The notes under the pieces were generated by a model. It was not told where the DNA came from and did no database searches. It saw only the letters and a program-made list of their open reading frames with translations. Position numbers and translations under genes: made by a program. Of a stretch of DNA of 64,000 nucleotides, positions 23,227-32,580 are shown one piece after another. The DNA is from an uncultured SAR86 cluster bacterium. GTDB lineage: Bacteria; Pseudomonadota; Gammaproteobacteria; Magnimaribacterales; Magnimaribacteraceae. Each line of letters begins with the position of its first letter. Position 1 is the stretch's first letter. The DNA is taken from NCBI GenBank assembly GCA_902630715.1, contig CACOVO010000001.1, positions 143,116 to 207,115 of the forward strand, read 5' to 3'.

Positions 23227-23260
23227 AACCCCTCTAGTTTTTAATTAGAGGGGTTTTTTT
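23227..23260 (+). terminator. Rho-independent terminator of the rRNA operon, probably bidirectional
   Basis: A perfect 10-bp stem AACCCCTCTA/TAGAGGGGTT (23227-23236 with 23246-23255) has a nine-base loop and a run of seven T at 23254-23260. On the opposite strand it is preceded by A and followed by a T-run (23224-23215), so it can also stop the convergent pantothenate kinase-like gene. The last codons of that gene lie within this hairpin. Confidence 0.93.
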
Positions 23261-24071
23261 CTGCTACAAGCAATGCTCCCAGCGCAGAAGCATATTCACC
23301 TCTTTCAGGAAAGTGGGGAGTGAATCCGGTTATTGACGCCGCTTCTTCAAGTGACTTCTTTAATCCATTAAATGAAGGAGCCCTGCCAACTACAACTATT
23401 TGATTTGCTTGAAACATCATAGCGACTGAAGTTGCTATCCTTGCCGCTGTCTGTCCTACTAAGTTAATAATTCCTGATGCTATATCTTCTCTAGAGAATT
23501 CTTTTTCCACTTTAGCTATTTTTCCAAAGTTAACTGCTGTTGTGGTAGATGGAAGTTGGCCTATAGGTCCGGAGACAACATCCTCTAATATTAGATCTAC
23601 CTGACTTTCATTACCTTTTTCGGCTAAAGTCGCAATTTCTTCAGGGTTGTCTGTACCTAGTAGTAGTTTACTTAAACCTAAAACTGTTCCTCCTCCCACC
23701 CCAGTACCAGAGCAGTGAGTATAGACTCCCCTTTGGGCATGTATGCATGCAGTTCCTGAACCAGCACTTACTATTATTATCGATTCATCTTCATTCAATT
23801 TTGCTAAACTCATTGAGCCCTCTCCTATTGCCTCAATTTCATTGACGTGAATGATAGGAGTATTGTCAATATTATCGCCTAGTTCTAGATGCCTTCCTCC
23901 GGTAACCGCTAGAAATCCTGTATTGCTATTAAAGTCTATTTCAGGAAAAATCTCTCTAACTCTATCGTGGTTTAAATTTTCAGAGCTTAAATCCATTCTA
24001 TGAATTAACTCATCATTTTTCCTTATTAGTGTATCAGTAACGGTTATACCAAAATCAGCAGAAATATTCAT
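23241..24071 (-). CDS. Type II pantothenate kinase-like protein (Fumble/CoaW family)
   Basis: A 276-residue ASKHA-fold protein. The central block TGVGGGTVLGLSKLLLG (about residues 123-139) matches the glycine-rich signature of eukaryotic PanK and staphylococcal CoaW. An N-terminal phosphate-binding strand (SADFGITVTDTLI) and a C-terminal VVVGRAPSF adenosine segment fit the same fold. If active it would phosphorylate pantothenate, the first step of CoA synthesis. Gammaproteobacteria normally use CoaA or CoaX, so a type II enzyme is unexpected. The typical N-terminal glycine loop (DAGGTLIK-like) is degenerate here. A related role such as pantetheine kinase is possible. Confidence 0.72.
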   Translation of the reverse strand: MNISADFGITVTDTLIRKNDELIHRMDLSSENLNHDRVREIFPEIDFNSNTGFLAVTGGRHLELGDNIDNTPIIHVNEIEAIGEGSMSLAKLNEDESIIIVSAGSGTACIHAQRGVYTHCSGTGVGGGTVLGLSKLLLGTDNPEEIATLAEKGNESQVDLILEDVVSGPIGQLPSTTTAVNFGKIAKVEKEFSREDIASGIINLVGQTAARIATSVAMMFQANQIVVVGRAPSFNGLKKSLEEAASITGFTPHFPERGEYASALGALLVAEKNPSN

Positions 24072-24138
24072 AAGGTGTTTCTTTAAAATTGAGTTAGTAT
24101 TAAGTTATATTATAAATGGCTTTAAGACAGGATTATAA

Positions 24139-24873
24139 ATGGATATAAGACAGATAGTTATGGTTTCTCGTTTAAGAGATCCTCTCATCAATGAACTTTG
24201 CGAGCTCTTTGAGTTTGAAGTTGCTTTTAATGATCCTGGTGTAGGTCATTTTGGCCTTGAAAATGCTGTAATACCCATTGGTAAAGACTTTTTAGAAGTC
24301 GTTAGTCCTGTGCAAGAAGGTACTACTGCTGAAAGATTTATAAATAAGAGAAATGGAGATGGAGGTTATATGATCATTATTCAGGTAGATGATTTTCAGC
24401 AATCTAAGGCCTTAGTTTCTCAAAAGGGCATAGATATTGTTTGGGAAACAGATCTACCAGAAGCAAAAGCTATCCATCTTCATCCAAAACAAACAGGTGG
24501 TGCGATACTCTCGCTAGACTGGATGGACCCTAAAGATAGTTGGAAATGGGCTGGCCCAAATTGGACTGATCATATATCAGGGCCCATATCCGGCGTAGAG
24601 GGAGTAGAGATACAGTCAAATAATCCTCAAGAAATGTTTGAAACTTGGTCTCAGATTTTAGGAAATCCTAGAATGAATAAAGAAGATGGGGAGATATATT
24701 TAAATAATACTTGGATAAAATTCATTTTGGATTTAGACGGAAGAGGACCAGGAGTTTCCTCATTTATCTTAAGATGTAATGAAATAGAAAGAATACAAAA
24801 GAAAGCAGAAGCTCTTCAACTTCTTCATGATGATGCAATATTGTTAGGGGGTGTGAAGTTTTACTTAAAATGA
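24139..24873 (+). CDS. VOC superfamily (glyoxalase-like) protein
   Basis: A 244-residue protein with two vicinal-oxygen-chelate modules: one from about 4-125 (IRQIVMVSRLRDP, GGYMIIIQVDD) and one from about 140-240 (SGPISGVEGVEIQSNNPQEMF). Metal ligands look incomplete, with only scattered His and Glu at the expected strand positions, so enzymatic activity is uncertain. AGGA precedes the ATG at good spacing. Its stop overlaps the start of the next gene as ATGA, so it is translationally coupled to the S8 protease. Confidence 0.75.
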   Translation: MDIRQIVMVSRLRDPLINELCELFEFEVAFNDPGVGHFGLENAVIPIGKDFLEVVSPVQEGTTAERFINKRNGDGGYMIIIQVDDFQQSKALVSQKGIDIVWETDLPEAKAIHLHPKQTGGAILSLDWMDPKDSWKWAGPNWTDHISGPISGVEGVEIQSNNPQEMFETWSQILGNPRMNKEDGEIYLNNTWIKFILDLDGRGPGVSSFILRCNEIERIQKKAEALQLLHDDAILLGGVKFYLK

Positions 24874-27371
24874 AATCAATAATTCCAATAACATTTATTA
24901 TTATTTTAGTTTCTTGTGGAGGAGGGAGTGGTGGTAGTTCAAGTTCACCTACTATTCCTGATGGATCCAGTTCAACAGGCACTTCCCAAGGCACTGGTAG
25001 TACTGCAACTGGTTCCAATACTTCAACTACAATAACGTCTTCTTCAACAAATACTTCAACAAGCTCATATAACCCAAACCTACCAACTTCTGGAGCAATA
25101 ACCCTTTCTGGGAATTTTGATTCAGATAAATTAGCTTATGAAGAGTCAGCTGAATATACAAGACAATATGGATTGTCTTTGATTAATGCTTCTTCGGCCT
25201 ATGCTAGAGGAGCTACCGGAAGAGGATCAATAATTGGAATAATGGATTCTGGAGTTGATACATCTCATCAAGAATTAAATGGCTATAACAAACTTCTTTC
25301 CGAAAGTTATCTAGTCTACCAAGATAGATCTCCTGACACAGACGAAAAAAGACATGGTTCACATGTGGCAGGTATAGCCCTCGGAGAGAGAGATGGCACG
25401 GGGATACATGGCGTTGCATTTGATGCTCAACTTTTCTTCATTTCCATTGAACTTGGTACAGCTGGAGAAACTTATGAGCCAGCAACCATAGATTCCTCAG
25501 TTGACTATAGTGGTATTGATAACAGCTGGTCTCAACTAGAGGCTGAGTTTATTGACAAAAATGTTACTGTTGTAAACGGTAGTTTTGGATATCAAGGGAA
25601 TATTAATGATTATACAGAAGAGAATTTAAGATCAGCTTTTCCAAAAACAATTAACGTATTTGCCCAATCTGATAAGGCAGATGCAGATAAAACAATTTTT
25701 GTATGGGCAGCTGGTAATGGTGGAGGTTATGCGGATCAAGGAGTTGATTATTCAAGCCCTGAAGTTTTTGGAGGGTTAGCTTATCTTTTACCTGAATTAA
25801 GAGGAAATACAGCCGCAGTTGTTTCAGTAGATGAAGATGGTTCTATAAGCAGCTTTTCAAATAGATGTGGAGTAGCTAAAGATTACTGTTTGGCTGCACC
25901 AGGCAGAAATATACTTAGTGTTTATGCTGAAGATTCTCCCGTAACTGACTCTTATGGAAGAGCTAGTGGAACTTCCATGGCCGCACCTCATGTTTCGGGA
26001 GGTATTGCTCTTTTGTCAGACTACTTCGAAGGACAGCTTGGTAATACAGAAATACTTCAACGTTTATTTTCTACAGCTAATAAATCTGGAATTTACTCTG
26101 ATTCGGAAATTTATGGTCAAGGCTTGATGGATTTAGATGCTGCTACGAAACCTGTAGGAACTGCAATGATAGCAACAAGTGGATCGAGCCTTTCGAACCT
26201 AACACTCACAGAAGAAGGCAGTTATGTTGGAATTGTTGGGCCAGCTTTTGGTAATTCAATTTTCACAAATTTAAGTGAATTATCTTATGTTGTATTTGAT
26301 GAACTTGGAGCTCCTTTCAAAAGATCTTTTAACCAAAGGATACTTAATAACATACCTAATTTAAGATGGATTACTGACTTCCAGTCAAATCCCAATAGAC
26401 AAGTAAATCAGCAATCGATTGTGACAGGTAATGGTGGAAAAATTCGATTAGGAATTATTAATAATTTATCAACTATACCTCAGTCTTCAAGATTATGGGC
26501 TGCTACGCAAACTAATTTAGAGTACATATCAATAGAACAGCACATAACAAAAAATAGTAAATTATTTTTTGGAAATGGTACTAACCCAAATATCTATCTA
26601 TCTTCAAGCAAAGGCATTGGTCATAGGGGAATTCCTTTTCTTGAATTCACTTCAAACGGATCTTTCGTGGGTATGGATATTTCTTTACCTTCTGGCAAGT
26701 CATTGATTTTTTCCTTATTCGAAGGCTCTCACCAAGACAACAGAATGTTTGTTAATTCTTTGGATGAAAGCACGGGTATTTTAATGGAGATCAGTGACAG
26801 ATTTGGGATCTCGGAAATTTCATATCAGTTTGGCATTACACTCGATGATTCAAATTTGTTAGGTATTTCCTCTCAAGGTGGATTTGGAAGTCCAGAAAAC
26901 ACTTTAACTTCATTTTTTGGTATAGAAGCTCTAACTAGAACAAATGACTTTATGTGGAGGAGTTCACTTCATGTAGGTCAAACTGAATCAGATTTTAATC
27001 AGTTAGGACTGATAGAAGATATTGAGGGTGCTTATTTTTCTTCATTTGATTTAGGTGTTTACAAAGAAAATATCTTTGTGAGAAATGACTCTATAGGAAT
27101 ACAGGTATATCAACCTTTGAGGGCTGAGTATGCAAAACTGAATTTCAATATCCCTATCGGAAGAACTAAAGACAAACAAATACTCTTTGATGAATTGAGC
27201 ATTGATCTTACACCTTCTGGTAGGCAGATTAATTCACAATTAATTTATGCTATGACCCAAGAAAAACTTACATTCTTTGGCAAATTAGGGTTTGTATCAA
27301 ATGAATACCATCAGAGTAAAAGTAAGATCGAACCTTACTTTCAGCTAGATATAGAATTTAGATTAGAATAA
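24870..27371 (+). CDS. S8 (subtilisin-like) serine protease lipoprotein with autotransporter-like C-terminus
   Basis: An 833-residue exported protease. A signal peptide ends in the lipobox LVSC (Cys16), followed by a Gly/Ser/Thr-rich linker to about residue 75. The catalytic triad is Asp126 (GIMDSGVD), His162 (HGSHVAG) and Ser369 (GTSMAAPH). After about residue 560 the sequence becomes a series of alternating amphipathic strands, ending with an aromatic-to-charged FRLE, resembling the beta-barrel region of subtilisin-type autotransporters. A lipobox plus a barrel is an unusual pairing. It is likely to degrade proteins at the cell surface or periplasm. The gene overlaps the convergent ferritin-like gene by 9 bp. 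Confidence 0.86.
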   Translation: MKSIIPITFIIILVSCGGGSGGSSSSPTIPDGSSSTGTSQGTGSTATGSNTSTTITSSSTNTSTSSYNPNLPTSGAITLSGNFDSDKLAYEESAEYTRQYGLSLINASSAYARGATGRGSIIGIMDSGVDTSHQELNGYNKLLSESYLVYQDRSPDTDEKRHGSHVAGIALGERDGTGIHGVAFDAQLFFISIELGTAGETYEPATIDSSVDYSGIDNSWSQLEAEFIDKNVTVVNGSFGYQGNINDYTEENLRSAFPKTINVFAQSDKADADKTIFVWAAGNGGGYADQGVDYSSPEVFGGLAYLLPELRGNTAAVVSVDEDGSISSFSNRCGVAKDYCLAAPGRNILSVYAEDSPVTDSYGRASGTSMAAPHVSGGIALLSDYFEGQLGNTEILQRLFSTANKSGIYSDSEIYGQGLMDLDAATKPVGTAMIATSGSSLSNLTLTEEGSYVGIVGPAFGNSIFTNLSELSYVVFDELGAPFKRSFNQRILNNIPNLRWITDFQSNPNRQVNQQSIVTGNGGKIRLGIINNLSTIPQSSRLWAATQTNLEYISIEQHITKNSKLFFGNGTNPNIYLSSSKGIGHRGIPFLEFTSNGSFVGMDISLPSGKSLIFSLFEGSHQDNRMFVNSLDESTGILMEISDRFGISEISYQFGITLDDSNLLGISSQGGFGSPENTLTSFFGIEALTRTNDFMWRSSLHVGQTESDFNQLGLIEDIEGAYFSSFDLGVYKENIFVRNDSIGIQVYQPLRAEYAKLNFNIPIGRTKDKQILFDELSIDLTPSGRQINSQLIYAMTQEKLTFFGKLGFVSNEYHQSKSKIEPYFQLDIEFRLE

Positions 27372-28502
27372 TCCCTGAGCTGCATGAGCAGCCAGCTCTT
27401 TATCTGATTGCTTGTCTATTTCTTCAGAAGACTCTAAAGGTTTATTGAGTTCTGCCCAGTCTATTTCAAATTCACTGTTGGCATCCATATAGGACGTTAG
27501 GTTTAGTTTTTCGTAAAGTGGTAGTACCTTATCAGTTAACAGCCCAATTCTTTTCAAATTAGGCATTACTCGGCTAAAAAGTAAATTTGTAAACATATCT
27601 TGAGTTTCATCATTAACAACCATGGCAAGGATTTCCTCTTCACTAATGCCAAACCACCTTGCTGGTAATTCAGTATTGATGATCCTATCTCTCATAACAA
27701 CACATGCTTCATAAGCGAACATTGCTCTATCTTCCACTTCCTCTTTAGTGAGAGTTTTTAAAAAATCCTCTAAATAATTTACTCCAAATGTTACATGTCG
27801 CGCTTCATCTCTTATGATGTAGTGAACGAGACTCCTTAGAAGAGGGCAGTTCGAAGTTTCTTTTGTAGTTTGGAATGCAGCTAATGCTAAGCCTTCTATA
27901 ATGATCTGCATACCAATAAACTTAAGATCCCATCTCGGATCTGAGAGAATTTTATCTATTAAGGCTTTAAGATTTTTATTAACAGGATACTCGACACCAG
28001 ATACATGGCGGAGATAACGAGCGAATACTTCTACATGCCTTGCTTCATCAAATGTTTGTGATGCCGCATAGAGCTTTGCCTGATAAGTTGGGGCACATGA
28101 AACAAGTTGTGATGCGACTAAAAGGGCACCCTGTTCTCCATGAAGAAACTGGCTTAGTTGCCACGCAGTGTCATGCCACATGTATTCTAATCTTTCTTCT
28201 TCAGGAAGTGCTGCAAGAGGGCCTTCCATTCTTGCCAAGAGCTCAGCTTTAACAGGCGTTTCGCCTTTTGAAATCGCCTTCGACCAATCTAGATCTATCG
28301 ATCCATCCCAATTAAGCTTTTTCCCTAGCTCATATAACTTTTTAATGCGTGTATCAGCATCGGTATAATCCCAATTATAATGACCAACTAAAGGAGTATT
28401 AAAGATTTCAACAACATCCTCGATGTGTTCCTCGCTGAAGTTTTCCGGAAGGTCAAATTCTCTGGGATCAACCGGAGTTTCCTCAATTACTTTGATCTTC
28501 AC
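27363..28502 (-). CDS. Ferritin-like di-metal protein, paralogue 2
   Basis: A 379-residue protein with a full set of carboxylate and His ligands for a di-iron or Mn/Fe centre: Glu in LHGEQGALL, ExxH in FDEARHVEVF, Glu in IIIEGLAL and a second ExxH in RDEARHVTFG. The order matches the four-helix ferritin/R2-like fold. The start is GTG at 28502. It is a close paralogue of the upstream gene (long identical blocks around both EARH motifs), separated by 17 bp. The family is usually annotated only as ferritin-like domain protein; oxygenase, oxidase or storage roles are all possible. Confidence 0.8.
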   Translation of the reverse strand: MKIKVIEETPVDPREFDLPENFSEEHIEDVVEIFNTPLVGHYNWDYTDADTRIKKLYELGKKLNWDGSIDLDWSKAISKGETPVKAELLARMEGPLAALPEEERLEYMWHDTAWQLSQFLHGEQGALLVASQLVSCAPTYQAKLYAASQTFDEARHVEVFARYLRHVSGVEYPVNKNLKALIDKILSDPRWDLKFIGMQIIIEGLALAAFQTTKETSNCPLLRSLVHYIIRDEARHVTFGVNYLEDFLKTLTKEEVEDRAMFAYEACVVMRDRIINTELPARWFGISEEEILAMVVNDETQDMFTNLLFSRVMPNLKRIGLLTDKVLPLYEKLNLTSYMDANSEFEIDWAELNKPLESSEEIDKQSDKELAAHAAQGLF

Positions 28503-28519
28503 AACTTTTAATGGAGCTG

Positions 28520-29623
28520 TTAGGCAGTTTTAGTAGAGTAATCCAAAGGCTGAGAAAGTTCGTCCCAATCAATAGCACCATTATCTTCAAGATCCTTGAA
28601 TTGTAGAATATCCATCTCTTCGTATTTCTCTTGAGTTTTCTCTGTTAAAAGTCCAATCCTCTTCAGATTCGGCATTATTTTGGAGAAGAGAAGGTTATTG
28701 AAAAGCCTTGAAGTTTCAGATTGATTTAGTACTTGTTGGGCTTCTTCAACATTCCACCCGTAGTGTTTCATAACATTGTCAGATCCAAATCTGTTTCTCA
28801 TTACCACACATGCCTCGTAGGCAAATTCTGCCCTATCTTCTCTTTCTTCTTCACTCAGGGTCTGAACGAATTCTTCAAGATAATTTACCCCAAACGTAAC
28901 ATGTCTTGCTTCATCTCTAATAACGAGATAAAAAAGGTCTTTAAGAAGTGGATCCATAGCAGCAGCTCTTTGTCTTTCGAAAGCTGCAAGAGCTAGGCCT
29001 TCAATTATTATTTGCATACCAATGAATTTAAGATCCCACCTAGGATCTGAGAGGATCTTATCCAGAAGCAGTTTTAAACCTGGCATTACGGGATAATTCC
29101 ATCCAATCCTTTCTTGCAAATATTTGTTAAAAACTTCAACGTGTCTAGCCTCATCAAAAGTTTGAGAGGCTGCATAAAGCTTAGCATTATAGGTTGGAGC
29201 ACATGATACAAGTTGAGAAGCCACTAAGAGTGCTCCTTGCTCACCGTGTACAATTTGGCTTAAACCGCTAGCTAATAAATGCCATGAACATTCGATTTTT
29301 TTCTCTTCAGGTAAATCATCATATGGCTTAAAACCAGCTAGTTGTTGGAATTCCGGATTGGTTGCCCATTCTGAATGAGAGTATCTCTCTCTTGTCCAGT
29401 CTAGATCTACAGTTGCATTCCAATTAAGCTTCTTTCCCAGTTCATATAGCTTTTTTAATCTATTGTCTGCATGGGTGTAGTCCCAATTATAAGAACCTGT
29501 CAGTGGTGTTTGAAATATTTCAACTATATCTTCAACGTCTTGAGGTTGAAGTTTGCTCTCCAAATCATCATCATCAAAGTATCTGAGATCAGGTGGACAA
29601 TTATCTACTTCCGTTATTTTCAT
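28520..29623 (-). CDS. Ferritin-like di-metal protein, paralogue 1
   Basis: A 367-residue sister of the downstream gene with the same ligand set (HGEQ, DEARH, IIEGLA, DEARH). It differs by an insert near residues 75-110 (WATNPEFQQLAGFKPYDDLPEEKK) and by the C-terminus. A clear AAGGA precedes the ATG, so this is the first gene of a two-gene operon. The strict conservation of ligands in both copies suggests both bind metal, perhaps as a heterodimer (inference). No substrate can be named. Confidence 0.8.
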   Translation of the reverse strand: MKITEVDNCPPDLRYFDDDDLESKLQPQDVEDIVEIFQTPLTGSYNWDYTHADNRLKKLYELGKKLNWNATVDLDWTRERYSHSEWATNPEFQQLAGFKPYDDLPEEKKIECSWHLLASGLSQIVHGEQGALLVASQLVSCAPTYNAKLYAASQTFDEARHVEVFNKYLQERIGWNYPVMPGLKLLLDKILSDPRWDLKFIGMQIIIEGLALAAFERQRAAAMDPLLKDLFYLVIRDEARHVTFGVNYLEEFVQTLSEEEREDRAEFAYEACVVMRNRFGSDNVMKHYGWNVEEAQQVLNQSETSRLFNNLLFSKIMPNLKRIGLLTEKTQEKYEEMDILQFKDLEDNGAIDWDELSQPLDYSTKTA

Positions 29624-29759
29624 AATTAATTCCTTATAATCAATTAATTCTACAATAAATTTTGAAAAACATCCGCCTAAAAGAATATATTTTTCTCATA
29701 TCGGATTTCATATAATTTTATATTCTGAGTTTCTTAGTCTATGAGAAAATTAAAATTCC

Positions 29760-31514
29760 TCAGTCAACCTTAAAAAGGTCGGTAAGTTGCTCTAGCATTG
29801 CTCCACCCAACTCTTCGGCTCTGTGTATAGTAACTGCATTTTTATAATACCGTGTAACATCATGACCTATACCAATAGCTATCAGGTTTATGTCCGACAT
29901 TGTTTCAATCGAGTGTATCACTTGTCTCAAATGAAGATCTAAAAAGTTGGTTGGGTTTGTTGATAGTGTGCTATCGTCAACAGGGGCACCATCTGAAATT
30001 ACCATCAATATCTTTCTTTGCTCACTTCTTCTGGCCAATCTATCGTGAGCCCAAATCAACGCCTCTCCATCAACGTTCTCTTTCAACAGGCCCTCTCTAA
30101 GCATTAATCCAAAGTTTTTTTGTCCTCTCCTCCAAGGCGTATCTGCAGATTTGAATATAATGTGCCTAATATCATTTAGTCTTCCTGGATTTTCAGGTTT
30201 TCCGTCATCCATCCATATTTTTCTGCTTTCTCCACCTTTCCAATGTTTTGTCGTGAATCCTAGAACTTCAGTTTTTACATTACAACGCTCAAGCGTAGTG
30301 CTAATGATATCTGCACAAATGGCTGCAACTGTCATAGACCTGCCCCTCATTGATCCTGAACTATCCACTAGAATAGAAACACTTGTATCTCTGAAGTCAG
30401 TATCTTTTTCAATCTTATAAGTGAGAGGTGTAAGAGGGTCAGTTATGATTTTATGAAGCCTTGCAGAATCAAGCATACCCTCTTCTTTATTGAATTCCCA
30501 AGATCTATTTTGTTGGGCCATAAGGAATCTTTGAAGCCTATGAGCCAACTTTGAAATTGTTGCCTTGCTGGAACCCATCAATTGATCCAAATGCTTTCTA
30601 AGTCTTTGTAATTCCTCTGGACTACATAAATCCTCAGCTCTTATTTCTTCGTCAAAGTTTCTTGTGTAAACCTTGTATTTAAAGTTGGTATTTTTTCCAA
30701 CAAGAGATTCTAACCACGACTGATTTGTCGTAATCTCTTGATTTTCATCCACGATGGCGTCTTCGTCTATGTCGCCCATGTCAGCTTCTGTTTCCTCTGC
30801 TCCCTCTTGATTTTCTTGTTCAGGAGAACTTTCAGACTCTAGAGAATCATCATCTTCTCCTTCCTCAGAAGCAGCTTCATCTTCCTGCTCAGTTTCGTCT
30901 TCAATTTCATTGTCTTCAGAATCGCTTTCATCATCGTCTATTCTTAGGCTTTTTAAAAAGTTTTCTGCGTGCTCTAAAAACTTTGATTGATTTTCCAGTG
31001 AGCTAAAAAGGTCATCTTTTAATTTAGAGTCTTGATTTTCGAAAAGTTCTCCCCAATAGTCTAAAAATTCATTTGAAAAAGTTCTATCTTCGGATAGACA
31101 TGACTCTCTTAGCCAACTTTCTAAAGCTATTTCTAAGAAATCTTCTTGATTTTCTAAACCCTTATAAAGTTGAGCTTTATTTTTAAATTTAGCTGCAATG
31201 TTTGAATAAACGCCCGGATAATCTAGCGAACCTAGGATCTCCACTCTAGTATCCTCCATCACTTTGATTAAAGAGTTAATTTTGTCTGTACTTGAATTAA
31301 TTCTTATAGATTTATCTCTATATTTCTCTGCACAAGCTAAAGAGTCAGCTTTTCCTCTAAAGGATTTAAGTTCTTCTTTTGACTTTGGAGCACCAGAAGT
31401 TGCTGAACCTAGGCCTCCAAAATTTACCTCAATTTCAGAATTACCACTTATTGCTCTAGTAGCGGCAGTAACTGCTTCTTTTATTATCTCTGGTTGAGAA
31501 TTTCTAGATGCCAT
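29760..31514 (-). CDS. cobT: CobT-like cobaltochelatase subunit (VWA domain)
   Basis: A 584-residue homologue of the CobT subunit of aerobic cobaltochelatase. It has an N-terminal helical region, a strongly acidic Glu/Asp-rich segment at about residues 200-262, and a C-terminal von Willebrand A domain with an intact MIDAS DSSGSM near residue 385. The closing segments ([46 protein letters not shown]) are CobT-specific. With CobS it forms the AAA+ motor that helps CobN insert cobalt into hydrogenobyrinate diamide. No CobN or other cobalamin gene is in this window. It follows cobS by four bases. Confidence 0.87.
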   Translation of the reverse strand: MASRNSQPEIIKEAVTAATRAISGNSEIEVNFGGLGSATSGAPKSKEELKSFRGKADSLACAEKYRDKSIRINSSTDKINSLIKVMEDTRVEILGSLDYPGVYSNIAAKFKNKAQLYKGLENQEDFLEIALESWLRESCLSEDRTFSNEFLDYWGELFENQDSKLKDDLFSSLENQSKFLEHAENFLKSLRIDDDESDSEDNEIEDETEQEDEAASEEGEDDDSLESESSPEQENQEGAEETEADMGDIDEDAIVDENQEITTNQSWLESLVGKNTNFKYKVYTRNFDEEIRAEDLCSPEELQRLRKHLDQLMGSSKATISKLAHRLQRFLMAQQNRSWEFNKEEGMLDSARLHKIITDPLTPLTYKIEKDTDFRDTSVSILVDSSGSMRGRSMTVAAICADIISTTLERCNVKTEVLGFTTKHWKGGESRKIWMDDGKPENPGRLNDIRHIIFKSADTPWRRGQKNFGLMLREGLLKENVDGEALIWAHDRLARRSEQRKILMVISDGAPVDDSTLSTNPTNFLDLHLRQVIHSIETMSDINLIAIGIGHDVTRYYKNAVTIHRAEELGGAMLEQLTDLFKVD

Positions 31515-31518
31515 TCAT

Positions 31519-32526
31519 CTATGAGTTTTCTATATTTTCAGCAATTGATTCCGATGATTCTAAATCGAAACATCTTTGATAATACTCAGCAATGATTACT
31601 CTCTCGGTTTCGTCACATTTATTTAAGAAAGTAATTTCAAATGACTTATTTAGATCATTAAATATTTGAAAGTTTTCAGCCCAACTTATTACTGTGCGGG
31701 GCGACATTAGTGTTGATATATCTCCATTAGCGAAACCTTGCCTTGATAAATTGGCCACTGAAATCATATTTTTGGCTGTTTCGAGACCTTCTTTATTATC
31801 TAGAGTTGGAACTTTCGACAGAACAACTTTCAACTCTAATTCTGGTTCAAGATAATTGAGAGTTGAAACGATATGCCATCTGTCCATCTGTCCTTGATTT
31901 ATTTGTTGTGTTCCATGATAAAGGCCAGATGTGTCGCCTAAACCCACTGTATTTGCCGTAGCGAAAAGTCTGAAACCTTCATGCGGAGAAATAACTTTAT
32001 TTTGATCCAGAAGTGTTAATTTTCCTTCCACCTCAAGTACCCTTTGAATTACAAACATTACGTCAGGTCTTCCTGCATCATACTCGTCGAAAACAAGTGC
32101 AGTTGGTGTTTGGAGTGCCCAAGGAAGGATTCCTTCTTTGAACTCTGTAATTTGCTTGCCATCTTTTAAAGTTATTGCGTCTTTTCCAAGTAAGTCTATT
32201 CGACTTATATGGCTATCTAGGTTCACCCTTACACATGGCCAGTTCAGTCTTGCAGCTACTTGCTCAATATGTGTAGATTTACCAGATCCGTGGTAACCCT
32301 GTATCATTACTCTTCGGTTATGTGCAAAGCCTGCAAGGATTGCTAAAGTTGTGTTCTTGTCAAACTTGTAAGACGTATCGATTGTTGGCACGTATTCATT
32401 GGCTTCTTTATAGGCCATCACCTTCAAATCAACATCAATGTCAAATGTCTTCCTAACATCAATTTCATTGTTGGGTATTCCGTTATCTTTTTTTGTATTC
32501 ATTATTTTTTTATTGAAAGGTGGCAC
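31519..32526 (-). CDS. cobS: CobS-like cobaltochelatase AAA+ ATPase
   Basis: A 335-residue MoxR-type AAA+ ATPase. Walker A GYHGSGKST lies at residues 77-85, Walker B is in ALVFDEYDAGRPDV, and a sensor-like LFATANTVG follows. Whole stretches (FAHNRRVMIQGYHGSGKS, ARLNWPCVRVNLDSHISR) read like alphaproteobacterial CobS, more than generic MoxR. The GTG start at 32526 has an AGGA ribosome site; an ATG at 32502 is an alternative without one. It is divergent from cysE, whose start is 54 bp away. Confidence 0.88.
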   Translation of the reverse strand: MPPFNKKIMNTKKDNGIPNNEIDVRKTFDIDVDLKVMAYKEANEYVPTIDTSYKFDKNTTLAILAGFAHNRRVMIQGYHGSGKSTHIEQVAARLNWPCVRVNLDSHISRIDLLGKDAITLKDGKQITEFKEGILPWALQTPTALVFDEYDAGRPDVMFVIQRVLEVEGKLTLLDQNKVISPHEGFRLFATANTVGLGDTSGLYHGTQQINQGQMDRWHIVSTLNYLEPELELKVVLSKVPTLDNKEGLETAKNMISVANLSRQGFANGDISTLMSPRTVISWAENFQIFNDLNKSFEITFLNKCDETERVIIAEYYQRCFDLESSESIAENIENS

Positions 32527-32568
32527 ATTATCCTGATTTGAACCGTTTCAGCAACACTTAGGCTGAAG

Positions 32569-32574
32569 TACAAT
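32569..32574 (+). promoter_or_regulatory. TACAAT -10 box of cysE
   Basis: The hexamer ends six bases before the cysE ATG, so transcription would be expected to begin at or next to the start codon. There is no SD sequence in the intervening ATATAG. No good -35 is seen (best TTTCAG at 32546-32551). Confidence 0.45.
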
Positions 32575-32580
32575 ATATAG

